A stretch of DNA of 64,000 nucleotides from contig JBFOME010000007.1 in NCBI GenBank assembly GCA_040830705.1, forward strand, positions 62,001-126,000. The letters are read 5' to 3'. Source of the DNA: Ruegeria_C sp040830705. Its GTDB lineage: Bacteria > Pseudomonadota > Alphaproteobacteria > Rhodobacterales > Rhodobacteraceae. The notes beneath the pieces are model-generated. The model did no database searches. It had not been told where the DNA came from and was given only the letters and a program-made list of their open reading frames with translations. A program made the position numbers and the translations under genes. Within the stretch, counting starts at the first letter, position 1. Each line of letters begins with the position of its first letter. Below, in pieces: positions 16,532 through 25,625 of this stretch.

Positions 16532-17287
16532 TTATGCCAGCGCATCCCAGATCAGTTTGCTCCCGGTGATCATCAGCAGCAAATAAGCGATCGAAAAGAA
16601 AAGTTTCTCGGGCATCATCCAGTGGGCCCGCACGCCCAGCCACGCCCCGAGCAACGCGAAAGGGGCCAGCACCAGGTCAACCAAGATCGTTTCCAGGGTA
16701 AAGAGACCCAGGTAAGCATAGGGGACGGATTTTGCGAAGTTGATCACCCAGAAGACAATGACAGTGCTGGCCTGAAACTCGGTTTTGCCGTGACGTTGGG
16801 ACAGCAGATAAACCGCCGCGGGTGGACCACCCGCATGGCTAACAAAACTGGTGAACCCCGCCACGAGCCCTGCAAGCAACCCTGCAGTGGCCGAGAGGCG
16901 CCGCTGAAATCCGCGCACCCAGCCGCGGCTTTGGGACAAGTGCCAGGTCACGAACCCCACCGATATACCCCCAATCAGCAATCGCAGCAGATCGGCATCG
17001 GTCGCTTCATAAAGCCAGGCCCCTAACGCAACCCCGGGGAGCCCACCGAGAATCAACACCCAGGAATCGCGCACGTTCCAGCGTTTCCAATAGGGTTTCA
17101 GCGTCGCGACATCGACCAGCATCAGTAGCGGTAGCATCAGCGCCAGCGCCTGCCCCGGCTCCATCACTAGCGCCAAGATCGAGGAGCCGGCGAAAGCGAC
17201 GCCACCCCCGAACCCGCCCTTTGAAATGCCCGCAAAGGTCACCGCCGGTATGGCTACTAGAAAAAACCAGAGATCAAGCTCAGGCAT
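16532..17287 (-). CDS. TauE/SafE family sulfite/organosulfonate exporter-like permease
   Basis: 251-aa integral membrane protein with about eight hydrophobic segments. The N-terminus FAGISKGGFGGGVAFAG and the half-repeat AGFTSFVSHAGGPPAAVYLLSQR are the TauE/SafE signatures. The probable substrate class is sulfite or sulfoacetate, but this is not deducible here. The start MPELDLWFF is chosen over an upstream ATG (17389) because the extra 34 residues are not hydrophobic and GGGAT precedes this ATG. It is divergent from mdh. Confidence 0.85.
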   Translation of the reverse strand: MPELDLWFFLVAIPAVTFAGISKGGFGGGVAFAGSSILALVMEPGQALALMLPLLMLVDVATLKPYWKRWNVRDSWVLILGGLPGVALGAWLYEATDADLLRLLIGGISVGFVTWHLSQSRGWVRGFQRRLSATAGLLAGLVAGFTSFVSHAGGPPAAVYLLSQRHGKTEFQASTVIVFWVINFAKSVPYAYLGLFTLETILVDLVLAPFALLGAWLGVRAHWMMPEKLFFSIAYLLLMITGSKLIWDALA

Positions 17288-17448
17288 TGCGCCATCCCGA
17301 ATAGAACCGTTTGGACCGAGGTTTAGCCCGCCTGATCGCGATGTGACAGAGCGCCCGCGCGCCAATGCCGCGTCGCAGAACACTTGCAAGCCGCGGCATT
17401 AACGACTAGCAAAACCGCGATTTCAATCTCGGAAGCGGAGACATTCCA

Positions 17449-18411
17449 ATGGCCAGACCCAAGATCGCGCTTATCGGCGCAGGTCAGATCGGCGGCACAC
17501 TTGCCCACCTCGCAGCCCTGAAAGAACTCGGTGACGTTGTTCTTTTTGACATTGCCGAGGGCACCCCCGAAGGCAAGGCGCTGGACATCGCCGAATCCGG
17601 CCCGTCCGAAGGGTTCGATGCCAAGCTCAAGGGCACTCAGTCTTATGCCGATATCGCTGGTGCTGATGTCTGCATCGTGACCGCAGGCGTGCCGCGCAAG
17701 CCGGGGATGAGCCGCGACGATCTGCTGGGTATCAACCTGAAAGTGATGAAATCCGTAGGCGAAGGCATTCGCGACAACGCGCCCAACGCCTTTGTTATCT
17801 GCATCACCAACCCGTTGGATGCGATGGTCTGGGCGCTGCGCGAATTCTCAGGCCTGCCGCATAATATGGTCTGCGGCATGGCTGGCGTTCTGGACAGCGC
17901 CCGCTTCCGCCACTTCCTGGCCGAAGAATTCGATGTCTCGATGAAAGACGTCACCGCCTTTGTTCTAGGCGGTCATGGCGACACGATGGTACCGCTGACC
18001 CGCTATTCTACCGTCGCCGGTATCCCCCTGCCCGATCTGGTCAAGATGGGCTGGACCACCCAGGAAAACCTCGACGCCATCGTACAACGCACCCGCGACG
18101 GCGGCGCAGAAATCGTTGGCCTGCTGAAAACCGGCTCGGCCTTCTATGCACCCGCCACCTCGGCGATTGAAATGGCAGAAGCCTTCCTGAAGGACCAGAA
18201 GCGCGTCCTGCCTTGCGCCGCCCATGTCGATGGGGCCCTCGGCCTGAAAGGCATGTATGTGGGCGTTCCCACGGTGATCGGTGCCGGTGGTGTTGAGCGC
18301 GTTATCGACATCAAGATGACCAAGGAAGAGCAAGCAATGTTCGACAATTCGGTCAACGCGGTCAAAGGTCTGGTCGAAGCCTGCAAGGGGATCGACAACT
18401 CGCTGGCATAA
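17449..18411 (+). CDS. mdh: Malate dehydrogenase
   Basis: 320-aa NAD-dependent LDH-like malate dehydrogenase. The coenzyme motif GAGQIGGTLAHLAAL lies at about residues 8-22. Substrate Arg residues are in AGVPRKPGMSRDDLLGINL, ITNPLDAMVWALRE follows, and the catalytic His is in LGGHGDTMVPL (about residue 176). The length and sequence type are those of the alphaproteobacterial tetrameric enzyme. A terminator directly after it separates mdh from sucC. Confidence 0.97.
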   Translation: MARPKIALIGAGQIGGTLAHLAALKELGDVVLFDIAEGTPEGKALDIAESGPSEGFDAKLKGTQSYADIAGADVCIVTAGVPRKPGMSRDDLLGINLKVMKSVGEGIRDNAPNAFVICITNPLDAMVWALREFSGLPHNMVCGMAGVLDSARFRHFLAEEFDVSMKDVTAFVLGGHGDTMVPLTRYSTVAGIPLPDLVKMGWTTQENLDAIVQRTRDGGAEIVGLLKTGSAFYAPATSAIEMAEAFLKDQKRVLPCAAHVDGALGLKGMYVGVPTVIGAGGVERVIDIKMTKEEQAMFDNSVNAVKGLVEACKGIDNSLA

Positions 18412-18437
18412 ACGCCAAACTTCTGAGACGAGTGAAC

Positions 18438-18470
18438 AATGCGCGCCCAACCGGGCGCGCATTTCTATTT
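18438..18470 (+). terminator. Rho-independent terminator of mdh
   Basis: An 11-bp stem AATGCGCGCCC (18438-18448), loop AACC and complement 18453-18463 are followed by TCTATTT. It begins 27 nt after the mdh stop. Confidence 0.88.
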
Positions 18471-18529
18471 GCAGCCAGAATCAAGCCCACTACGCAGCTT
18501 TCAGAACTTTCAAGCAATTGACCTTCCCG

Positions 18530-18564
18530 TTTGTGATCACACTTTTTTTGGCGTGATCACAAAA
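18530..18564. promoter_or_regulatory. Paired GTGATCAC operator-like element upstream of sucC
   Basis: TTTGTGATCAC (18530-18540), a 12-nt spacer and GTGATCACAAAA (18553-18564) repeat the element seen before sdhC. It lies 104 bp before the sucC ATG, downstream of the mdh terminator, as expected for a promoter-proximal operator. Confidence 0.6.
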
Positions 18565-18667
18565 CGTAAAAAACAACCTGATTTCCCCAGTTCCTGCAAA
18601 AAACCCTTTAAATCCGCACCTCACACGCGCCAAAAAGTCCCAAACGCAGCCACACGGGACAGTTTTC

Positions 18668-19861
18668 ATGAACATCCACGAATATCAGGCGAAGGCGCTT
18701 CTGCGCAGCTACGGCGCTCCGGTCTCCGAAGGCCAGGTCATCACCAGAGCTGACGAAGCCAAAACCGCTGCCGGAGAGCTTGACGGACCACTTTGGGTCG
18801 TCAAGGCACAGATCCACGCTGGTGGGCGCGGCAAAGGCAGCTTCAAAGAGGCCGACGCTGGCGAAAAAGGCGGCGTGCGCCTGGCCAAATCGGTGGAGGA
18901 AGCCGCCGAAGAAGCCAAGAAGATGCTAGGCCGCACGCTCGTGACCCATCAGACCGGCCCGGCTGGCAAACAGGTCAACCGCATCTATATCGAGGCCGGT
19001 TCCGGCATCGAGACAGAGCTTTACCTCGCCCTGCTCGTCGATCGCCAGACCAGCCGCGTCTCGTTCGTCTGCTCGACCGAAGGCGGCATGGACATCGAAG
19101 AGGTCGCCGCCTCTACGCCTGAGAAAATCCTGTCCTTCTCGGTCGATCCCGCCACCGGTTACCAACCCTATCACGGTCGCCGCATCGCCTTCTCGCTGGG
19201 TCTGACCGGCGGACAGGTCAAGCAATGCGTCAAGCTGATGGGCCAGCTCTACAATGCCTTCATCGAGAAGGACATGGAGATGCTGGAGATCAATCCGCTG
19301 ATCGTCACCGACAGCGGCGACCTGAAAGTACTCGACGCCAAGCTGGGCTTTGACGGCAACGCGGTTTACCGCCATCCAGACATCGCCGAGCTGCGCGACA
19401 CGACCGAAGAAGACCCCAAGGAACTGGAAGCCTCCAAATACGACCTGAACTACATCGCGCTGGATGGTGAAATCGGCTGCATGGTGAATGGTGCGGGTCT
19501 GGCCATGGCTACGATGGACATCATCAAGCTCTACGGTGCCGAACCGGCCAACTTCCTCGACGTGGGCGGTGGTGCGACCAAAGAGAAAGTGACAGAGGCG
19601 TTCAAGATCATCACCTCAGACGACAACGTCAAAGGCATCCTGGTGAACATTTTCGGCGGCATCATGCGCTGCGACGTCATCGCCGAGGGCGTTGTGGCCG
19701 CGGTGAAAGAGGTCGGTCTTCAGGTCCCGCTGGTCGTGCGTCTGGAAGGCACGAATGTCGAGAAGGGCAAAGAGATCATCAACACCTCCGGCCTCGACGT
19801 GATCGCTGCGGACAACCTGAAAGACGGTGCCGAGAAGATCGTGAAGGCGGTTAAGGGTTAA
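18668..19861 (+). CDS. sucC: Succinyl-CoA synthetase beta subunit
   Basis: 397-aa ADP/GDP-forming subunit. An ATP-grasp fold starts MNIHEYQAKALLRSYGAPV. VVKAQIHAGGRGKGS binds nucleotide, LEINPLIVTDSGDLKVLDAK carries Mg ligands, and the C-terminal CoA-ligase domain has NGAGLAMATMDIIKLYG and NIFGGIMRCDVIAEGVV. With SucD it forms ATP or GTP from succinyl-CoA. It is separated from sucD by an unrelated 214-aa gene, which is unusual. Confidence 0.97.
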   Translation: MNIHEYQAKALLRSYGAPVSEGQVITRADEAKTAAGELDGPLWVVKAQIHAGGRGKGSFKEADAGEKGGVRLAKSVEEAAEEAKKMLGRTLVTHQTGPAGKQVNRIYIEAGSGIETELYLALLVDRQTSRVSFVCSTEGGMDIEEVAASTPEKILSFSVDPATGYQPYHGRRIAFSLGLTGGQVKQCVKLMGQLYNAFIEKDMEMLEINPLIVTDSGDLKVLDAKLGFDGNAVYRHPDIAELRDTTEEDPKELEASKYDLNYIALDGEIGCMVNGAGLAMATMDIIKLYGAEPANFLDVGGGATKEKVTEAFKIITSDDNVKGILVNIFGGIMRCDVIAEGVVAAVKEVGLQVPLVVRLEGTNVEKGKEIINTSGLDVIAADNLKDGAEKIVKAVKG

Positions 19862-19904
19862 CGACGCCTTGTCACGCATTTATCGAGACAGAGAAAGATC
19901 GCTG

Positions 19905-20549
19905 ATGGTTGGCGTAGGATCCAGAGCTGAAGAGCTTCACGGCAATACTGCGCGTGGTTTGTTCTGGACTGCCGTGGCTATTGCGGCCTTCGTGCCAATG
20001 AGCTTGCAGGCGCAATCGTCGCCGCAGCATGTCGTTGAAACCGTTATCGATCTTCATCTTGATTATTGCGGACAAGCAATGGATGACCCAGGGGCTTTCT
20101 TGAAAGCCTTGCCGGAGCTCTTGCCTGCGGGAACATTCGGGACCCGTACGTCGCCTGACGGGCGCTTGTTTCGACTGACAATCTCGACGGGTGGGGGCAA
20201 GTACTCCACCCACTTCAGCCGATATATGTTCGAGGATCGTGGGCATGAAAACTGTGCCACTTATCTCGTCAGTCCTGATGCGGCCACCCAGAGCGACAAA
20301 GCTTTCGCAAACGCTTTTGAACAGGCGGCCATCGCGCGCTTCGGAAAGGAAAATGTGCGTGGAGGGTCCCTACCGGAACTCTATGCATCGCACAGTGGCG
20401 GATCGGATGTGTTGGAGGAGAACTCTCTCAGCCACGAGTTTCTGACCCGCAACGTCCTGTCCGATGCCAACGATCTGACCTTCACACATGTCACCGGCGG
20501 CTACGTTTCGCTGGTGACACATCGAGAACTTCTAAGAGAGGGCGGGTAG
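19905..20549 (+). CDS. Hypothetical exported protein between sucC and sucD
   Basis: 214 aa (226 if a TTG at 19869 is used). The n-region is long, and a hydrophobic segment, GLFWTAVAIAAFVPMSLQAQSS, looks like a signal peptide or anchor. The mature part has VIDLHLDYCGQAMDDPGAF, RLTISTGGGKYST and NCATYLVSPDAATQSDKAF, with two Cys that could pair. I recognise no family. It sits 43 nt after sucC and 77 nt before sucD on the same strand, so it is likely cotranscribed without an evident metabolic reason. Its codon usage looks less GC3-biased than the flanking suc genes. Confidence 0.72.
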   Translation: MVGVGSRAEELHGNTARGLFWTAVAIAAFVPMSLQAQSSPQHVVETVIDLHLDYCGQAMDDPGAFLKALPELLPAGTFGTRTSPDGRLFRLTISTGGGKYSTHFSRYMFEDRGHENCATYLVSPDAATQSDKAFANAFEQAAIARFGKENVRGGSLPELYASHSGGSDVLEENSLSHEFLTRNVLSDANDLTFTHVTGGYVSLVTHRELLREGG

Positions 20550-20626
20550 CCTGATGGCTCGTTGCCCTATGAACGCAAACCTATCAAGTGCTGCGAACAC
20601 GCGGCAATCATAAGGAGACGCCCAAA

Positions 20627-21508
20627 ATGGCAGTCCTCATCGACGAAAATACCAAAGTGATCTGTCAGGGCCTGACCGGCTCGCAGGGGACGTTTCACAC
20701 CGAACAGGCTATCGCCTATGGCACCAACATGGTGGGCGGTGTGACGCCGGGCAAAGGCGGGATGACCCATCTCGACCTGCCAGTCTTTAACTCGGTGCAC
20801 GAGGCCAAGGCTGTGACCGAGGCCAACGCCTCCGTGATCTACGTGCCGCCGCCCTTTGCGGCGGACTCGATCCTCGAAGCGATTGATGCCGAGATGGAAG
20901 TGATCGTCTGCATCACCGAAGGCATCCCGGTTCTGGACATGATGAAAGTCAAGCGCGCGCTGGAAGGCTCCAGCAGCCGTCTGATCGGCCCCAATTGCCC
21001 CGGTGTCATCACACCGGATGCCTGCAAGATCGGCATCATGCCCGGCCACATCCACAAGCGTGGCTCGGTCGGCGTTGTGTCGCGTTCGGGGACGCTGACC
21101 TATGAGGCGGTGAAACAGACCACCGATGTGGGTCTGGGCCAGTCTACCTGCGTGGGCATCGGCGGCGACCCGATCAAAGGTACCGAGCATATCGACGTGC
21201 TAGAATGGTTCCTGGCAGATGACGAGACCGAAAGCATCATCATGATCGGCGAAATCGGTGGCTCGGCCGAAGAAGAAGCTGCGCAGTTCCTGGCGGATGA
21301 GGCCAAGAAGGGCCGCTCCAAACCCACCGCAGGCTTCATCGCCGGCCGCACCGCCCCTCCCGGCCGCCGCATGGGCCATGCCGGCGCCATCGTCGCTGGC
21401 GGCAAAGGCGGCGCCGAAGATAAGATCGAAGCCATGCGCTCTGCCGGTATCGTCGTCGCCGAAAGCCCGGCACAGCTGGGTGAGGCGGTGCTTGAGGCGA
21501 TTGGGTAA
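20627..21508 (+). CDS. sucD: Succinyl-CoA synthetase alpha subunit
   Basis: 293 aa with the CoA-binding Rossmann domain MAVLIDENTKVICQGLTGSQG at the N-terminus. The LIGPNCPGVITPDACKIGIMPG block follows, and the phosphohistidine His is in FIAGRTAPPGRRMGHAGAIVAGG (about residue 250). The ATG at 20627 is chosen because AAGGAG lies ten nt upstream and it matches SucD N-termini. An earlier ATG (20588) would add 13 atypical residues. Confidence 0.97.
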   Translation: MAVLIDENTKVICQGLTGSQGTFHTEQAIAYGTNMVGGVTPGKGGMTHLDLPVFNSVHEAKAVTEANASVIYVPPPFAADSILEAIDAEMEVIVCITEGIPVLDMMKVKRALEGSSSRLIGPNCPGVITPDACKIGIMPGHIHKRGSVGVVSRSGTLTYEAVKQTTDVGLGQSTCVGIGGDPIKGTEHIDVLEWFLADDETESIIMIGEIGGSAEEEAAQFLADEAKKGRSKPTAGFIAGRTAPPGRRMGHAGAIVAGGKGGAEDKIEAMRSAGIVVAESPAQLGEAVLEAIG

Positions 21509-21511
21509 GCT

Positions 21512-22123
21512 GTGACGATAGTCGAAGCCACAAGATCGTGCTTCAGGAAGTACCTGATATTCTCGGGGCGGGCTTCCCGCTCCGAGTTCTGGAAGTTCGT
21601 GCTGTTCTTGATCTTGGCGACTGTGTTACTGGTTGTCGTCAATACTGCGCTATTTGGCCCAACGATCACCAGGGGCATCGAGTTCTCGGTGAATCAAGAC
21701 GGTCAACAAACACAGTATCGCACCACTAATCACAACTATGAAGCTGGATGGCTCGGTAGTGCGTTTCAATTACTCACGACCTTGCCGCTGTTGTCTGCGA
21801 TGTGGAGGCGGATGCATGACATTGGGAGGCCCGGTTGGCATGTATTGTTGCCAATACCTATCTTTGCCCTGTCTTTTTTGATCGTATATTTTACGTCAAT
21901 CCCGATGCCCGTTGATCAGTCCGCAATTCCCGGAGGCTTGGAACTACCCATCACAGTACGAGTTCCCCAAAGCCCGGTACTCTTTGTCATTTCGTGGTTG
22001 ATGGCCTTTTCAAGCATTGTTTTGGTCACCGTCTGGCTCGCAAGAAGATCAAAAGAAGATCCAGATAAGTCTGGCGGAATACCGGCTGTGTCAGAGGCCT
22101 ATCACTGGAGAGCGGCTGAATGA
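21512..22123 (+). CDS. DUF805 membrane protein, first copy
   Basis: 203 aa starting with GTG three nt after the sucD stop. ATRSCFRKYLIFSGRASRSEFWKF is the amphipathic DUF805 opening, followed by four hydrophobic segments and the conserved WRRMHDIGRPGW. The function is unknown. The base composition is clearly more AT-rich than in the flanking suc genes. Its stop overlaps the start of a second DUF805 gene (ATGA), so the two arose by tandem duplication or paired acquisition and then diverged. Confidence 0.85.
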   Translation: MTIVEATRSCFRKYLIFSGRASRSEFWKFVLFLILATVLLVVVNTALFGPTITRGIEFSVNQDGQQTQYRTTNHNYEAGWLGSAFQLLTTLPLLSAMWRRMHDIGRPGWHVLLPIPIFALSFLIVYFTSIPMPVDQSAIPGGLELPITVRVPQSPVLFVISWLMAFSSIVLVTVWLARRSKEDPDKSGGIPAVSEAYHWRAAE

Positions 22124-22668
22124 CCTTCTCTGACGCCGTCAAAACTTGCTTTCGGAAATACGTCACCTTCTCGGGGCGCGCCTCTCGACCCGAATACTGG
22201 CTCTTCTTCCTCTTCATCGTGATCTGGAGCGCGCTGGCCGGGATCATCGACTGGCAGTTCTTCACACAGGTGACCCAGACGCAGGTGAATGACACAACAA
22301 CCGTTACGGCCACCTCGAACGGCCCGGTGCAGAGCATCGTCGCGCTGATCGTCTTTCTGCCCCACCTCGCCGTGGCCTGGCGGCGGATGCATGACAGCGG
22401 GCGCAGCGGGCTTTATGCGCTGTTTCCGGTGCTGCTGGTGCTGGGGGCATTTGCCGTTCTGATCTTCGGGATCGGCCTCGCCTCGACCTTAGGGCATAGT
22501 GGCGCGCACCGGCTCGATATCCTCTTTACCCGTGCCACACTCCTGATCGTGATCCCGACATTGATTGTTCTCATTCTATCGCCGCTGCTGATGCTGTGGT
22601 GGCTCACCCGCCCCAGTCAACCCGGCACCAACAAATACGGTCCCAACCCATATGAGGTAACACCATGA
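22120..22668 (+). CDS. DUF805 membrane protein, second copy
   Basis: 182 aa with the same architecture as its neighbour: TFSDAVKTCFRKYVTFSGRASRPEYW, four membrane segments and AWRRMHDSGRSGLYAL. It overlaps the previous gene and sucA by four nt each (ATGA at both junctions), so it is translationally coupled within the suc operon. Unlike copy 1 it is GC-rich, like the surrounding core genes. The role is unknown. Confidence 0.87.
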   Translation: MTFSDAVKTCFRKYVTFSGRASRPEYWLFFLFIVIWSALAGIIDWQFFTQVTQTQVNDTTTVTATSNGPVQSIVALIVFLPHLAVAWRRMHDSGRSGLYALFPVLLVLGAFAVLIFGIGLASTLGHSGAHRLDILFTRATLLIVIPTLIVLILSPLLMLWWLTRPSQPGTNKYGPNPYEVTP

Positions 22669-25622
22669 CCGACCAATCGCCCAACGACCAGTTTCATGCC
22701 TCCAGCTTCATGCAAGGGCACAACGCGGCTTATCTGGAGCAGCTTTATGCTCAATATGCCAACGACCCCAACGCGGTGGATGCCGCCTGGGCCGAGTTTT
22801 TCCGACAAATGGGCGATGCCGAATTGGATGTGAAGGCCGATGCGGCGGGGCCCTCCTGGGCGCGCAATGACTGGCCGCCGATGCCCGCGGATGATCTCAC
22901 AGGCGCGCTGACGGGCGAATGGCCTGTGGCCGAAACCAAGGCCGCTGGCAAGAAGATCAAGGACAAGGCAGCAAGTGCCGGTGTCGAGGTCAGCGACGAT
23001 CAGATCAAGCGGGCGGTGCTCGATTCGATCCGGGCGCTGATGCTGATCCGGGCCTACCGCATCCGGGGCCATCTGGTGGCCGATCTGGATCCGCTGGGCA
23101 TGCGGTCCGGCACTCCACACCCCGAACTTGATCCGCGCACCTACGGGTTCAGCGACGCCGATATGGACCGGCCAATCTTCATCGACAACGTACTCGGGCT
23201 GCAGGTCGCCTCGATGCGTCAAATCGTCGAGATCGTCAAACGCACCTATTGCGGCACTTTCGCGCTCCAATACATGCATATCTCGAACCCGGATGAAGCC
23301 GCCTGGCTGAAAGAACGCATCGAAGGGTTCGGCAAGGAAGTCCGCTTTACCCGTGAAGGGCGCAAGGCGATCCTGAACAAGATGGTGCAGGCCGAAGGGT
23401 TCGAGAAATTCCTGCATGTCAAATACATGGGCACGAAGCGGTTCGGCCTGGACGGCGGCGAAAGCCTGATTCCGGCGATGGAGCAGATCATCAAGCGTGG
23501 CGGCGCGCTGGGGCTGCAGGATATCGTGATCGGGATGCCGCACCGGGGCCGCCTGAACATCCTCGCCAACGTGATGGGCAAACCCTACAAGGCGATCTTC
23601 AACGAGTTTCAGGGCGGCAGCTTCAAGCCCGAGGATGTGGATGGCTCTGGCGACGTCAAATACCACCTCGGCGCCTCCAGCGACCGTGAGTTTGACGGCA
23701 ACACCGTGCACCTGTCCCTGACCGCCAACCCCTCGCATCTTGAGGCGGTGAATCCGGTTGTTCTGGGCAAAGTCCGCGCCAAGCAGGATCAGTTGAACGA
23801 CACAGACCGCACCAAGGTGATGGGCATCCTGCTGCATGGTGACGCGGCCTTTGCCGGTCAGGGTGTGGTGGCCGAAGGCTTTGGCCTGTCGGGTCTGCGC
23901 GGGCACAAGACCGGCGGCACCATGCATATCGTGGTCAACAACCAGATCGGCTTCACCACCGCGCCGCACTTCTCGCGGTCCAGCCCCTACCCGACCGATA
24001 TTGCGCTGATGGTCGAAGCACCGATCTTCCACGTCAACGGCGACGACCCAGAGGCTGTGGTGCATGCTGCCAAGGTCGCAACCGAATTCCGACAGAAGTT
24101 CCACAAGGACGTGGTGATCGACATCTTCTGTTATCGCCGGTTCGGGCATAACGAGGGCGACGAGCCCATGTTCACCAACCCGATCATGTACAAGAAGATC
24201 AAGACCCATAAGACCACGCTCAGCCTTTATACCGAGCGGCTGGTCAAGGACGGTCTGATCCCCGAAGGCGAGATCGAGGATATGAAGGCCGCCTTCCAAG
24301 CTTATCTGAACGAAGAGTTCGAGGCCGGGAAGAACTACAAGCCCAACAAGGCTGATTGGCTGGATGGCCGCTGGTCCCATATGGACAAGAGCAAGGACGA
24401 ATATGTCCGCGGCGAAACGGCGATCAAGCCCGCGACGCTGGCTGAGGTCGGCGCTGCTTTGACCCGCGTGCCCGACGGGTTCCCCATGCACAAGACCGTG
24501 GGGCGTTTGGTCGAAGCAAAGAAGAAAATGTTCGAAACCGGCGAGGGGTTCGATTGGGCCACCGGTGAGGCGCTGGCCTTCGGCTCGCTTCTGACCGAGG
24601 GCTACCCGGTTCGCCTGTCGGGTCAGGACGCCACCCGTGGTACCTTCTCGCAACGCCATTCCGGCTTCGTCAATCAGGACACCGAAGACCGCTACTACCC
24701 TCTCAACAATATCCGTTCGGGCCAGTCACAATATGAAGTGATCGACTCGATGCTCAGCGAATATGCGGTGTTGGGTTTCGAATATGGCTACTCGCTTGCA
24801 GAACCCAATGCGCTGGTGCTGTGGGAAGCGCAGTTCGGTGACTTCGCCAACGGCGCGCAGATCATGTTCGATCAGTTCATCAGCTCAGGTGAATCGAAAT
24901 GGCTGCGCATGTCGGGTCTGGTCACCCTGCTGCCGCACGGGTTCGAGGGACAAGGGCCTGAGCATAGCTCGGCCCGACTGGAACGGTTCCTGCAAATGTG
25001 CGGTCAGGACAACTGGATCGTGGCGAATTGCACGACGCCCGCGAACTACTTCCACATACTGCGCCGTCAGTTGCACCGCACCTTCCGCAAACCGTTGATC
25101 CTTGTGACACCCAAGTCGCTGCTGCGTCACAAGCTGGCGGTGAGCCGTGCAGAGGAATTTACCACCGGATCCAGCTTCCATCGGGTTCTGTGGGATGACG
25201 CGCAACACGGGAATTCCGACACCAAGCTCAAGCCGGACAACAAGATCAAGCGCGTGGTGCTTTGCTCGGGAAAGGTCTATTTCGACCTGTTGGAAGAGCG
25301 CGATGCGCGCGGCATCGATGATGTCTACATCATGCGGATTGAACAATACTACCCGTTCCCGGCCCATTCGCTGATCAACGAACTGGAGCGTTTCAAACAA
25401 GCCGAGATCATCTGGTGCCAGGAAGAGCCCAAGAACCAGGGCGCCTGGAGCTTCATCGAACCCAATATCGAATGGGTGCTAACCCGCATCAAAGCCAAAC
25501 ACTCGCGTCCGCGCTATGTCGGGCGCGCGACCTCGGCCTCACCCGCGACGGGTCTGGCCAGCCAGCACAAATTCCAACAAGAAGCGCTCGTGAACGAAGC
25601 GCTGAGCATCGAAGGAAAGTAA
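22665..25622 (+). CDS. sucA: 2-oxoglutarate dehydrogenase E1 component
   Basis: 985-aa thiamine-diphosphate E1 that decarboxylates 2-oxoglutarate and succinylates the lipoyl arm of SucB. The N-terminal E2-binding segment has YLEQLYAQYANDPNAVDAAWAEFF. The ThDP/Mg site begins at HGDAAFAGQGVVAEGF (about residue 391) and ends NNQIGFTT. YRRFGHNEGDEPMFTNP and QRHSGFVNQDTEDRYYPLNN are E1o blocks. The 680-aa frame antisense to this gene is a shadow. Confidence 0.98.
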   Translation: MTDQSPNDQFHASSFMQGHNAAYLEQLYAQYANDPNAVDAAWAEFFRQMGDAELDVKADAAGPSWARNDWPPMPADDLTGALTGEWPVAETKAAGKKIKDKAASAGVEVSDDQIKRAVLDSIRALMLIRAYRIRGHLVADLDPLGMRSGTPHPELDPRTYGFSDADMDRPIFIDNVLGLQVASMRQIVEIVKRTYCGTFALQYMHISNPDEAAWLKERIEGFGKEVRFTREGRKAILNKMVQAEGFEKFLHVKYMGTKRFGLDGGESLIPAMEQIIKRGGALGLQDIVIGMPHRGRLNILANVMGKPYKAIFNEFQGGSFKPEDVDGSGDVKYHLGASSDREFDGNTVHLSLTANPSHLEAVNPVVLGKVRAKQDQLNDTDRTKVMGILLHGDAAFAGQGVVAEGFGLSGLRGHKTGGTMHIVVNNQIGFTTAPHFSRSSPYPTDIALMVEAPIFHVNGDDPEAVVHAAKVATEFRQKFHKDVVIDIFCYRRFGHNEGDEPMFTNPIMYKKIKTHKTTLSLYTERLVKDGLIPEGEIEDMKAAFQAYLNEEFEAGKNYKPNKADWLDGRWSHMDKSKDEYVRGETAIKPATLAEVGAALTRVPDGFPMHKTVGRLVEAKKKMFETGEGFDWATGEALAFGSLLTEGYPVRLSGQDATRGTFSQRHSGFVNQDTEDRYYPLNNIRSGQSQYEVIDSMLSEYAVLGFEYGYSLAEPNALVLWEAQFGDFANGAQIMFDQFISSGESKWLRMSGLVTLLPHGFEGQGPEHSSARLERFLQMCGQDNWIVANCTTPANYFHILRRQLHRTFRKPLILVTPKSLLRHKLAVSRAEEFTTGSSFHRVLWDDAQHGNSDTKLKPDNKIKRVVLCSGKVYFDLLEERDARGIDDVYIMRIEQYYPFPAHSLINELERFKQAEIIWCQEEPKNQGAWSFIEPNIEWVLTRIKAKHSRPRYVGRATSASPATGLASQHKFQQEALVNEALSIEGK

Positions 25623-25625
25623 CCG

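Noticed and set aside
22617..24659. 680-aa open frame antisense to sucA
   Set aside because: It mirrors the sucA codon pattern, shows no domain, and lies fully over a certain gene. Long antisense frames are expected in GC-rich DNA.
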